NCBI GenBank assembly: GCA_025526915.1
Contig: JAHLKH010000290.1
Span: 1 to 23,769, forward strand
Length of the DNA stretch: 23,769 nucleotides
DNA from: Entophlyctis helioformis
Lineage: Eukaryota; Chytridiomycota; Chytridiomycetes; Chytridiales; Chytriomycetaceae
Direction of reading: 5' to 3'
Position numbers and translations under genes: made by a program. Positions 8,680 through 17,722 of this stretch are shown one piece after another. A model generated the notes under the pieces. The model saw only the letters and a list, made by a program, of their open reading frames with translations. It did no database searches and was not told the origin of the DNA. Position 1 is the stretch's first letter; every line of letters begins with the position of its first letter.

Positions 8680-8865
8680 TCAGAGGTTGTAGGACCAGTC
8701 CTTGCGGTAATGCTTCTGCAGGATCTCCTGCGTCCACTCCCACGTCTTCCTGGCCTGGCTGTCGTCCAGGGCAATGCTGCTCGGCGACGCAAGAGCCGCG
8801 TACGGCACAAAGTACTTGCCGCGGTACTGCAGACGCTCAATGTCAGGATCGGCCGCGACGTAGAG
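8680..8865 (-). pseudogene. Orphan last exon of a short-chain dehydrogenase/reductase
   Basis: A minus-strand exon of 62 codons, preceded by an acceptor (CGCACGCAG), encodes LYVAADPDIERLQYRGKYF, then PYAALASPSSIALDD and KTWEWTQEILQ, and ends in a stop. This matches the C-terminus of retinol-dehydrogenase-like SDR proteins, which run L-Y-L-A-S-x-P-E...G-K-Y-F...W-E-W-T/S-x-E. The upstream DNA on this strand is repeat-rich and then becomes the 5' part of a plus-strand gene. No Rossmann-fold exons, TGxxxGxG motif or YxxxK site are found, so the remaining ~250 residues are absent. It is most likely a gene fragment left by a rearrangement. Confidence 0.65.
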
Positions 8866-9321
8866 CTGCGTGCGAGTGAGTGAGTGCGAGTGTGAGTGTG
8901 TGTGTGAGTGAGTGAGTGCCAGTGGGAAGGCAGACACGAAGACAGACAGCAGGCAGATGGAAAGCGAGGGAAGCGATCCAACACGCGACAATGCGCGACG
9001 CCAGCCAACCAACCAGCGAACAAAGGCCGTTCCCGTGGTTTGCGCTGAGCTCTTCTGCCGCCAGTCGTGTGTCTGCTGCTGCCCGTCTGCCCGACTAGAC
9101 GCTCTCTGGTGTGTGCACACTCTGCTGCCTGCCTGTCTGCCCATATGCCTGTCTGCCTGTCTGCCCATCTGCCTATCAGTGCTCCTATCTGCCTGCCTAT
9201 CAGCCTATCAGCCTGCCTGTGTGTGCACGCCTCCTCACTCACACTCGCTCGCCGACCCACCCGCTCGCATCCACTCGCTGCAGATCCCTCGCTTCCTCGC
9301 CCCGAGACACCCGCCGCTGCC
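8866..9321. other. Repeat-rich stretch upstream of the large PIG-O-like gene
   Basis: Positions 8866-8925 are GAGTGAGTG/TGTG repeats (the former intron of the SDR fragment on the minus strand). Positions 9122-9228 are imperfect CTGCCTGT and CTATCAGCCT repeats on the plus strand. The stretch must hold the promoter and 5' UTR of the next gene. No TATA box is obvious. The frame is open upstream of the ATG at 9322 but has no earlier ATG that gives sensible protein. Confidence 0.5.
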
Positions 9322-9441
9322 ATGAACAGACAGCAGATGCCCACATCGCCGGCCGCTGCCCGCAAGGCGCTTGCTGCCGCCCGTGCTGCCGCCGCCGCCG
9401 GCAAGGACCCGACGGCCGCCGCCATTGCCGCGACGAATGCA

Positions 9442-9474
<33 letters not shown>

Positions 9475-12400
9475 CCGTCATCGAATGCCAAGGCCTCGCC
9501 TGGTGCACAGCGCGCCGCCCGCCCGCGCGAGAGCTTCGTCGACCTGACGCCCATCCTCGAGCCCCGCCAGGGCCTGCTCTCCATCGGCCTCGCCATGCTG
9601 TGGATCGTGCTGCTGTATGCTGCCGGCGTCGCTCTCGTCGCCTCGGGCGTCTCGCTGCTGCCGCTCGCCACCCCCGACTCGGCCGCTCCCGCCTGCTTCC
9701 ACGGCCTGCCTGCGGATGCGCCCCTCGGCTCGCTGCCGTGCGCCGCGCCTGCCTTCCGCCGCCTGCTCTTTGTGTCCTTTGACGAAGACGCCGTGCTCTC
9801 CTCGACCGCCCCCAGCGCTTCCGGTGCCGCCTCCTCCTCCTCGTCGTCGTCTTCTGATTCTCGCCGCCGTGCGGCTGCTGCTGCTGCTGCACAGGGAGGC
9901 GCAACACCCGTGACGCCCGCGTCCTTTGCCAACGCCACGTTCGACGAGCTGCGCGCCGTGCGTGCCTCGACGGCCTCGGCAAACGGCCTCCTCTTCAACG
10001 TCGAGGCCCACCTGCACCGCGCCCCGCTCGACGGATCCGTCTCGGCCCTCTCCGGCGTGCACGCCCGCCTGCCCGAGTCGCTCGCCCGCCTCGTGATCTC
10101 GACCGTGCGCCACGACTCGTTCCCTGCCCACTTCCTCGCTTCCGACGCTGCCCTGCCCATGGCAAACGAGGACCCGGCGTCTTCCAACGCCGACCAGGAC
10201 GACAACGACGACAACGACGCCGACAACGACTCGGACGCGGACGCGGCTGCTGCCGCAGGTATCACCTCGATCGCCTCGCCGTTTGCGCCCGTTGCTTGCT
10301 TTGGCGACGGCGCGTGGCAGGACGCCTACCCGTCCGTCTTTGTCGCCTGCAATGCCACAAAGATCGTGCCCCGTCTGACCGAGCGTCTGGCCACAAAGTC
10401 GTACGGCTTCATTGCCGCCCACGTCTCGCGTCGCGACTTGCACGAGACGAGCGGCCTCGACGGCTTCCTTGCCCGCATCCTGCCTCTGGTCGACGCCGAC
10501 ACCCTCGCCGTCGTCGTGCACTATGCCTCGGACAAGTCCCACGTCCTCTTCCACTCGGCCCGCTTCTCAAAGTCGTCCAAGGCCGCCACCACCAACAACG
10601 GCTTCCTGGCCTCGCTCATTGAGGGCATCACCTCGGGCAAGCCGACGCGCGAGATCGACATCGAGGACGTGGCCCCGACCGTGTCCACGCTCCTCGGCAT
10701 GCCCATCCCCTTTGCCAACGAGGGCATGGTCATCCCCGAGATCCTTTGGCACGCCACGCAGGGCACCGAGATGGACCGTGCACAGGCGCTCCGCAACGCG
10801 CTCCGCCGCAACGCCGAGCAGGTGCAGCTCCTCGCCAACGCCACGCTCCCCGACGACAAAAAGGACGCGCTCGCCAACCTGTTTGGCCTGCTGGACACGC
10901 AGGCGTCCGAGTTCCGCTCCGGCTCTGACGTGTCGTCGGACGCCCTCTTCTCCAACGCCGTGCTCGACCTGCAGATCATCCGCACGCTCTCGCAGGAGAT
11001 CCAGGCCAGCTACTCGCCCATCACGCTCACGCCCGTCGTGCTCGGCGCCATTGTCATCCTTTCCACTCTGCTCCTCACTGTGATGCACCTGTTCCAGACG
11101 TACAACATGGAACCGTGGCTGCCGGACGAGACCGCCATGGCGTCCATCACCTTTGGCGCCATCCTCGGCATGACCAACGGCTTCACCATCATCCTCGACA
11201 CGATCGTGCCGGGCCACGCCATTGTGCTGACCCGCTTCCAGGAGGCCGTGTTCATGGCGGCCATGGCATTCATTCTCACCGTCTTTGTGCTCAAGGTGTA
11301 CGACATCACCAAGCCGCCCGCCTACGTGCCGCTGGCGTCTGCACCGTCGCTGCCGTACTCGCTGTTCTCGGTGCACGCGGCGGCCGCGGCCGTTGCCACG
11401 TTCTTCCTGGTCGCGTCACCGCTCCTCGTGTTCACGAGCGTCGGCATGAGCGAGCGCAACGCCGTGCTCTACGGTCTGCAGGCCTTTATTGCCCTCTACT
11501 TTGGCTACGCGCTGCTCGTCAAGAACGCCGAGATGCGCGACGGCCTCGTGGCCACCACGGCTTTCATCTTTGTGCTCGTCCGCCTCGGTCTCGCGTTCGA
11601 CGCGCAGTCGTCGCCCTTTTTCGCGTCGGACAATGAGCAGCTCAACACGGCCATGATGCCGTCGCTCGTGGCGCTCGTCAACTTTTTGCTCGCCGGCCTC
11701 GTCACCGCGTCGGTGCGCCGCACGCTGTACGACTCGGACAACCTGCACGCCGTCGGCGGCTCCGTGGGCGGCTTCTTCACCCCCATGGGCCTGTTCATCT
11801 CGGCCTTTTACTGGCTCCTCGAGAACCTCCACAACTACCCGGGCGTCATGGCCGCTGCCGGCTGGACCATCAACTTTGTGCAGTTCTGGACCTGCAAGTT
11901 TGGCTTCATGTCCACGTCGCTCGCGTCCCTCTACTCGTGGGGATCCGACCCCAACGTCGTTGGCATGGAGGTGCTCGATGGCGTGGCCGCGCGCGAGGCT
12001 GCTGCTGCGGCCGGCATCGCCCTCACGTCGTCGGCCAAGGACCCCAAGAAGAGCGGCAAGGCCATCTTCTTCATGGGCATTGCCAACTCGATCGGTGCCT
12101 CGTTCTTTACGCTCTTTATGGCCGTCTACATGGCACTCAACTTCTTGCAGCCGTCGGTCGGATCGGCTGTCCTTGCCGTCAGCCTCCTCATCCTCCTCGG
12201 CCTCCTTGAGCTGTTCTCCGTGTGGCGCGACAAGGCCGAGACCTCGACAGACATCTTCTCGTCGTCGTCATCGTCGTCGTCCAAGACGGGCAAGGGATCC
12301 AAGAAGCCTGCCGCCGCATCTGTTGCTGCCAACACGGGTGCATCGTCCGACGCCGCCGCCTCCGCGACCACCACCAGCGATCTCGCCCTCCGCACCGTCT

Positions 12401-13020
12401 TTGCCAACCCCTACCTCGTCACGGGCATCCTGGCCGTCCTGTCGCTCCTTGTGCGCTACACAGCCATCGCCTCGACGCAGCCGCCGCTCTTCTCCCTGCT
12501 GGCTTTCCGCCTGCCGACAGACGCGTCGCTCGGCTACGGCGGCATCCGCTCCGCCGAGCCGTCGGCCGTGCGCTCGCACCTCGCCCAGCTGGCCCTGACG
12601 GCCTCGAACACGCTCCTCCTCCTCGCCCGCTCCTACACCCCGTCGGCCCTCTTTGGCGCCCTCGCCCCGATCCTGTTTTGTCTGTGGAAACGCCCCGTGC
12701 TGCGCGGCGGCGAGTCGCGCGCCGTCCGCGAACTCTCCTTTCTCGTCACGGTCAAGTTTGGCCTGCTGGCCGGCGCCGTCCTGTTGGCTGATCTCGTTGC
12801 CCTCGTGCTCGCCCCGCGCTTCTTGGCGACCGGCGCGACCGAGTACCTGCATGTCGAGCGGATCTGGGATACTTACCTCCAGGTGTTTGTCGTGCGCGCT
12901 TTTGGCACCGTCGTCGTCGAGGGCCTGGTTGGCGTCATGGGCATTGTCGGCGTCATCATGGCCATGAGCGGCTACGCTGCGTTCCAGCGCCGCATGAAGC
13001 GTCTTGGTGTCTTTAACTGA
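9322..13020 (+). CDS. PIG-O/Gpi13-like membrane protein, probable pseudoenzyme
   Basis: An uninterrupted frame gives 1232 aa. Order: low-complexity Ala/Ser N-terminus; one membrane segment at ~84-110; a lumenal domain at ~140-500; then many membrane helices to the end, with Ser/Lys-rich loops. The family link rests on DIEDVAPTVSTLLGMPIPF and ANEGMVIPEIL (446-475), the PIG-O-specific end of the phosphatase-like domain, and on LYDSDNLHAVGG...FYWLLENL in the membrane part. Catalytic motifs are eroded: IDALR reads SFDED (Asp154), the Thr-Thr-Thr nucleophile region reads APLDGSVSAL, GDDTW reads GDGAW, the Asp-His-x-Gly-His region reads SRRDLHETSG, and Gly-Asp-His-Gly reads VVHYASD. It is probably inactive, perhaps regulatory or structural. 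Third-position C/G is very high. The C-terminus lacks the STGHQ motif seen in the gene at 5041-6972. Confidence 0.78.
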
Positions 13021-13306
13021 GCATGTCTCTCCCCTCTCTCTCTCTTTCTCTCTCTCTTTCTCGTGTGTGTGTGCCGCCCTGTTCTCTCTCCCCCAAACTC
13101 TTCCATAATGAAGGCGTCGTGTTTCCAATGGCAGAGTCGCGTCGGTTCCGTCCAACATCCCACATTACATCACAGCATAGACTATCGGAACGCCCCCCGG
13201 GAAAGAGCAGTGTCGGTGTGGTGTGGTGTGGTGTGGTGGCGTATTGTGCACAAGTTCATTCCCGGTCGTGGTCGTAAAAAAAGGAGGGGGGCGGACGGCG
13301 ACTTCT
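13021..13306. other. 3' ends of convergent genes with CT-rich repeat
   Basis: After the stop of the large PIG-O-like gene, 13024-13064 is a CT-rich simple repeat followed by a GTGTGTG run. A GTGTGGTGTGGTGTGG run lies near 13215-13237. The stretch ends at the uL6 stop on the other strand. No gene is seen. Confidence 0.6.
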
Positions 13307-13998
13307 TTACTCCTTGATGAGGAGACCCTTCTCGGAAACGTAGATACCGTCAAGGAACTTACGGATATCCTTGTTCTTGACGAGAACCGACTGCTGGATG
13401 GTGGCAGCAGACTGCGACACGTTCTGGATGTCGTTGCCGACAAGAACAATCTCGTCCTTGTTCGACGTGAGGTCGACCGTGACACCGTCGAGCATCTGCA
13501 CGCGGCGGGTGTTCTTGTCACCGAGGAAGTTGCGGACCTCAATGAGCTTCTTGTCCGCCGACACGTTGGCGTTGATGGGGAAGTGGGCGTACACGAAGCG
13601 CATCTTGTACTCGAAGCCCTTGGTGACTCCCTTGATCATGTTCTCAATGTGCGAGCAGACGGTGCGGATGCAGGCAACGTGCTTGCGGGCACCGTGCCAG
13701 ACGCGGACGCGGAGCTTGTCCTTGGACGCACGAGTCACCTCGACGTTGACGTGGCGGATGCTCTTGGTGAGCTCGCCGCGGGGACCCTTGACGGTCACGA
13801 TGCGAGCATCAACCTTGACGGAAACTGGCCATCCCAACCCCCCAAACAATCACCATAACAACCACCGCAGCAGCAGCATCCAATGCGTCAGTCTCGTCTG
13901 CCCGCTTCTTCCGCTGCAACTGCGCTGAACAGCAGTGCGCACAAGTACTCACCGCCCTCGGGGATGATAATGTCACGCTCCTGCGAGATGGACTTCAT
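13307..13998 (-). CDS. RPL9: Large-subunit ribosomal protein uL6 (eukaryotic L9)
   Basis: Minus-strand exons 13998-13953 and 13824-13307 (128-nt GT-AG intron, phase 1) give 187 aa. The start [15 protein letters not shown] matches the short conserved N-terminus of eukaryotic uL6. It is followed by [60 protein letters not shown] and [17 protein letters not shown]. It is a component of the cytosolic 60S subunit. A CAG acceptor 11 nt upstream of the ATG (14010-14011) implies a 5'-UTR intron. The length equals the family's usual ~190 aa. Codon use is strongly biased, as expected for a highly expressed gene. Confidence 0.96.
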
Positions 13999-14009
13999 GA
14001 CAACGGTTT

Positions 14010-14665
14010 CTGTAACGCCAGCAGACCAGCCAGCCATCAGTCGTTAGTTGAATGGATCGTTTGCATCACAAGCCTCGCACAAACAGCAGCAACAGACAAC
14101 GACGCTTGACATCAACGCTAGACAACGACGGCCGGCAGTGCTCGAGTGGGGAGAGATGGTGCGGCCAGCGGGGTGCATCCCAGCGTCTGTGTATGCGGGC
14201 GTCCAACAGACGGCATTTGGTGTTGCCGGTGCAGACGTCGATGTGCTGTTGCAGTTGTGCTGTGGGCGGCTGTCGAGCTGTCCAGCACGCCGTGTGTCGG
14301 TCATGTGCTGGCTGGAAGGCTCTGCCACCGCCAGTCGCTCGTGGTGCAGTCAAGTGGCGGCCAAGTCGTCGTCGTCGCTGTCGTCGTTGTTGCGTCTCGC
14401 TGCCGTTGAACCAGAATCGGATTCGGCAAACGGCAAACGGCAAACGGCAGGCCTGCTGCTGGCATCCCATCGCATCCATCCCATCCCATCCGCAGACAGG
14501 GCCATCCATCCATGGACAGCATCCACACAGCGGTCGTGTATGACGTTGCTGCGGCTGCTCCCACTTGTCCCCTCGAGCACACGCCGCCTGTCGTCGTCGT
14601 CGTTGTGGTCGCTGTCGCTGTCGTTGTCGTGAGGCTCACAGCGGCGCACGGCAATCGTCACGTAC
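14010..14665 (-). other. Probable 5'-UTR intron of the uL6 gene
   Basis: On the minus strand a strong donor GTACGT starts at 14665, a CTAAC branch-point-like motif lies near 14045, and the CAG acceptor ends at 14010, just before the uL6 start. This would be a 656-nt leader intron, long for this window but typical for ribosomal-protein genes. Inside it are CGTCGT runs, three tandem CGGCAAA units near 14425-14447, and CATCC repeats near 14470-14510. The donor choice is an inference. Confidence 0.4.
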
Positions 14666-14743
14666 AGAAATGAGTGTGCCGAGAAACCGAGGCGGCTCGG
14701 AATTTTGCAACGACTCTGGCAAGCCCGCATGAAATTTGAAATA

Positions 14744-14753
14744 GTCACGTGAC
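14744..14753. promoter_or_regulatory. Palindromic E-box GTCACGTGAC
   Basis: A perfect 10-bp palindrome with a CACGTG core lies about 80 bp upstream of the proposed uL6 5'-UTR donor, in the expected promoter region. This is the site type bound by bHLH factors such as Cbf1 in fungi. A binding role is inferred from position and sequence only. Confidence 0.4.
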
Positions 14754-14851
14754 CTGTGTCGTGGACTTGGACGAGAATCGGCGTAAGTGACGGCGATGGT
14801 ATAAGAGCTGGCAGGACACCAAGACGCTGCAATAAGATGAGTTTCATTCAG

Positions 14852-14877
14852 ACACGCACACGCACACGCACACGCAT

Positions 14878-14916
<39 letters not shown>
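14852..14916. repeat. (CA)n microsatellite between the uL6 promoter and the RPA1 3' end
   Basis: Imperfect ACACGC units are followed by a pure CA run at 14881-14915. It ends 30 bp from the RPA1 stop. Confidence 0.9.
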
Positions 14917-14918
<2 letters not shown>

Positions 14919-14945
14919 AAAATCAGAGATGCACAGTCACTCGGC

Positions 14946-17614
14946 TCAGATGCCCGTGCGGCCAAGTGCGCTCGAGATCATGGCAATCATGTCGCGACTG
15001 CCCGCCGCCAGATCAACAGGATTGGCCTCCAGACACGTTGTCCGCACCTTGAGCTCATCCTGGTACGTCTCGGCCTTGGCGCGGCAGTTGAACGTGTACT
15101 GCCGGAACACGGCCTGCTCCAGCACGCGGTCAAACTCGGCCCGGTTGTTCTCCTTGAGCACCACCATCTCGTTGGCGCTCTTGCCAAGCAGCTTCTCGCC
15201 AACCTCGTTGAACGTCGACAGCCATGTCTGTCCCGTGTAGTCGCTCACGCTGGAACGACAGAATGTACCGGTAGTTGGGCGTTGGGTAGCTCGAGTTGCA
15301 GCGCTCGCAGCGCCAGTCGGATCCAACCTCGACCACCTTCTTGCCCTTGCACGCGTCGTTGGGGCACGCCGGGTACCAGATGTTCTCGTTGCGCACAAAC
15401 GACACCCATGCGCGGATCGTGTAAAAGTCAGACTGCACCGTCCATGAATCCCCCGCCGTGTCAGCAAAACCAACATATCCCAGCATGCCGCCATCTGCAC
15501 AATGGCAGCAAGACAAAAAATCTGCACCTCGCTGCCCATGCCAAGGTTCTCTGCCTTGACCTGTGCAATCGTCTTGACGGCACGCGACTTGCCACCAGCG
15601 GCGCCACCACCGCCACCCGCCCGTGCTGCTGTACGCATGAAAGTTCATGCTGGCGCCAACAGAGTCGTACCACGCGCGCAGCTTGTACGACTCTTCGATT
15701 TGAGGGTTGAGCTCGACAGTCGACGACATCTGGCACGACAGCGTCCGGCCGCCCCAGTCGCCGACACGGGCTCCCTTGATGGCAATGATCGGATTGTCGT
15801 GGTGCTCAAACGTCTCGGCTTGACGGCCCCAGAGCGTGAGACGCACGGACCAGCCGGATTCATCCACAAGCAGTAGGTCGCGCTTCTTGAGCTCCTTGGC
15901 TGCCTTGGTCACAATCGTCGCGCACGGGTTGCACTCCTTGACGACGCCGATAATGTCCACGTTGGTGTCCTTTTCGACCTCGAGCAGCTTGTCGAGGCTG
16001 ACCGTGTTGTACCTGATGGTCGGGAACTGCGTCTCGTCCACGCACTGGCCGCGCATCGCCCCAAGTAAGGTCAGCCACTCGAGAGGATCTCGCCGCATTG
16101 GCGGCCATGGGCATACCACGGGCAGACTCGCTTACCGGCACGATCGTCGTGGACACTTCAATGGTCATCTCGTAGTCGTTCGAAGTCGTATTGAACTGCT
16201 TGTTGGCCGCCTTGATCGCAGCCTTTGACACATAAAAGACCTTGCCCTCTTCCAGGATGTCATAAAACGCATTGACGGCATCGTTGAAGCCCGTGGCACG
16301 GATATCGCCAGACTCGTCTGCAAACGTGACACTGAACAGGCGGCCCTCGCGGCCGCCCTTGTTCCACGTGCGCACCTGGCTCTTGTTAATCACACGCGCC
16401 TTGATGGTCCATCTGCTCGGGAGTGTCAGCAAGACGCCTGCTGGCATGGATGCATGCATACATGCATGCAGGGGCCAGGCGGCGTGGCTCGCAACGTACT
16501 TGTTCTGGTACGGGTTGAGGCTCTTGATGGCAAACACGGTCGCACCCATCACATCGCCCGGCATGGAAGAAGCAGCGCCACCCATGGGACGTCCATACGG
16601 CGCGTTCTGCATTGGCTGCTGCTGCATAGGCTGCTGCTGCTGCATGTTCATTTGCTGCTGTTGCTGGTGCTGCTGCGGCTGCGGCTGCATCTGCGGCTGC
16701 ATCTGGGCCGTAGGTTGCTGCTGCTGCTGTCTCATGGGAGCAGCCTGGCCACTGCCCTGAGCGTGCACAGCAGGGTTGCTGCCCTCTGACGCTTCAATGG
16801 ACACGGGATTGCCGATGCGAGCAATGTTGGTGTCGTACGGGATCAGGTTCTCAAGTGCCAGAATGATCAGAACGCTGCCACGCCAGTCAGCCCAGACCAC
16901 ATCGAGCGAGTCATGTGTGCAGGCAGATCAGACAGGTCAAGTGGACAAACTCACCGCTTGACAGAGATGGAGTTGCAGATGTACTTTGTGATGCGCAGGA
17001 TGCTGTTCTTGGTGATGGCGTTGGAGACGATGTGCTCGTTGAGCTGCGTCGTGAGCATCGCTGCAGGATGACGCATCGAGGGAACGACGCAGACCAGAGG
17101 CCGACGTCAGTGGCTGGATGGATGGCTGGATGGATGGATGCATGTGAGGTGGGCAGGCGGCTTGCCTACCTTGGCTGTGCGACACGCCGTCCGAGATGAG
17201 CAGCCTGGCAGGACGGCAAGTGTCCGAGGCGTGTCCGAACGGCCATAGCGCCAACAGCCAAGACGGCCAAGACGGCCAAGACGACCGATGACGCAGACAG
17301 ACGGCCAGGGTCGGATAGACGCAGACGGTGCGACAAGGCAAGGCAGGACAGGACAGGCGGCGTGAGAAACACCGGTGCAGCCTCGCAGCACCAACGGCAG
17401 CGCCAACGGCAAGAGCAGCAGCCCACCTGTAACGGTCGGGAGGCGGGGCAGCGCCGGCCGTCTGCGGCGGGTTGGGAATCTTCTTGATGGTCAGCACTTG
17501 AACAACGAGCTGCGGCGGCGAGCTGTCGTTGCCCTCGCCCTCGTAGACCGTGCGCAGCACTCCCGTCGACAGCTCAAAGTTGTGCTGCGTAAACTGCTGC
17601 TCGCCCATTGTCAT
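14946..17614 (-). CDS. RPA1: Replication protein A large subunit (RPA70/Rfa1), two apparent frameshifts
   Basis: Minus-strand exons 17614-17427, 17204-17170, 17060-16955, 16874-16500, 16412-16136, 16044-15528 and 15432-14946 give about 660 aa once two extra bases are discounted. The domain order is standard: an N-terminal OB fold, a Gln/Pro/Met-rich linker (about 16610-16745), DBD-A ([16 protein letters not shown]), DBD-B (VDIIGVVKE), and DBD-C with the zinc ribbon Cys522, Cys527, Cys541, Cys544. It binds single-stranded DNA in replication and repair. Exon 6 breaks frame at SSTGG (a C run at 15616-15618 or 15620-15622) and exon 7 at [16 protein letters not shown] (15252-15253). Each exon is one base too long while its splice phases fit. 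Consensus error is likelier than loss of an essential gene. Confidence 0.92.
17257..17283 (+). repeat. 9-nt minisatellite GCCAAGACG x3 in RPA1 intron 1
   Basis: Three exact units lie within the 222-nt intron 17205-17426. The unit is identical to that encoding the Gln-Asp-Gly repeat at 6320-6346. Confidence 0.85.
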
Positions 17615-17722
17615 TGCTTCTTGGCCGTTGTCGTGTTGCTTGTTGGTCGTTGTATCGGCAGTGTCCGATCGGCAGTGTCCGAATACAGGGGCAAGCGCGT
17701 TGACAAGCCGCCGGCTTCATTT

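Noticed and set aside
8613..10265. 550-codon open frame on the minus strand
   Set aside because: It is the GC-rich shadow of the large PIG-O-like gene, with low-complexity Arg/Ala/Ser content and no recognisable motif.
14010..14120. Possible C/D-box snoRNA in the uL6 leader intron
   Set aside because: The minus strand has a TTGATGT box and a CTGA about 75 nt apart, but the C box does not match RTGATGA well, no terminal stem is seen, and the CTGA overlaps the branch-point region.
14048..14632. Plus-strand open frame of 194 codons in the uL6 upstream region
   Set aside because: The composition is repetitive (Ser, Gln and Leu runs from CGTCGT and CATCC repeats), it overlaps the likely uL6 leader intron, and no domain is recognisable.
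15240..15260. A 10-nt intron (GTCGTTCCAG) explaining the RPA1 frame break in exon 7
   Set aside because: It would restore the frame but is far too short to be spliced. Removing one base instead gives a better match to the family.
16449..16468. Near-palindrome of TGCATG repeats in an RPA1 intron
   Set aside because: It is a short simple repeat inside intron 16413-16499 with no sign of a function beyond that.
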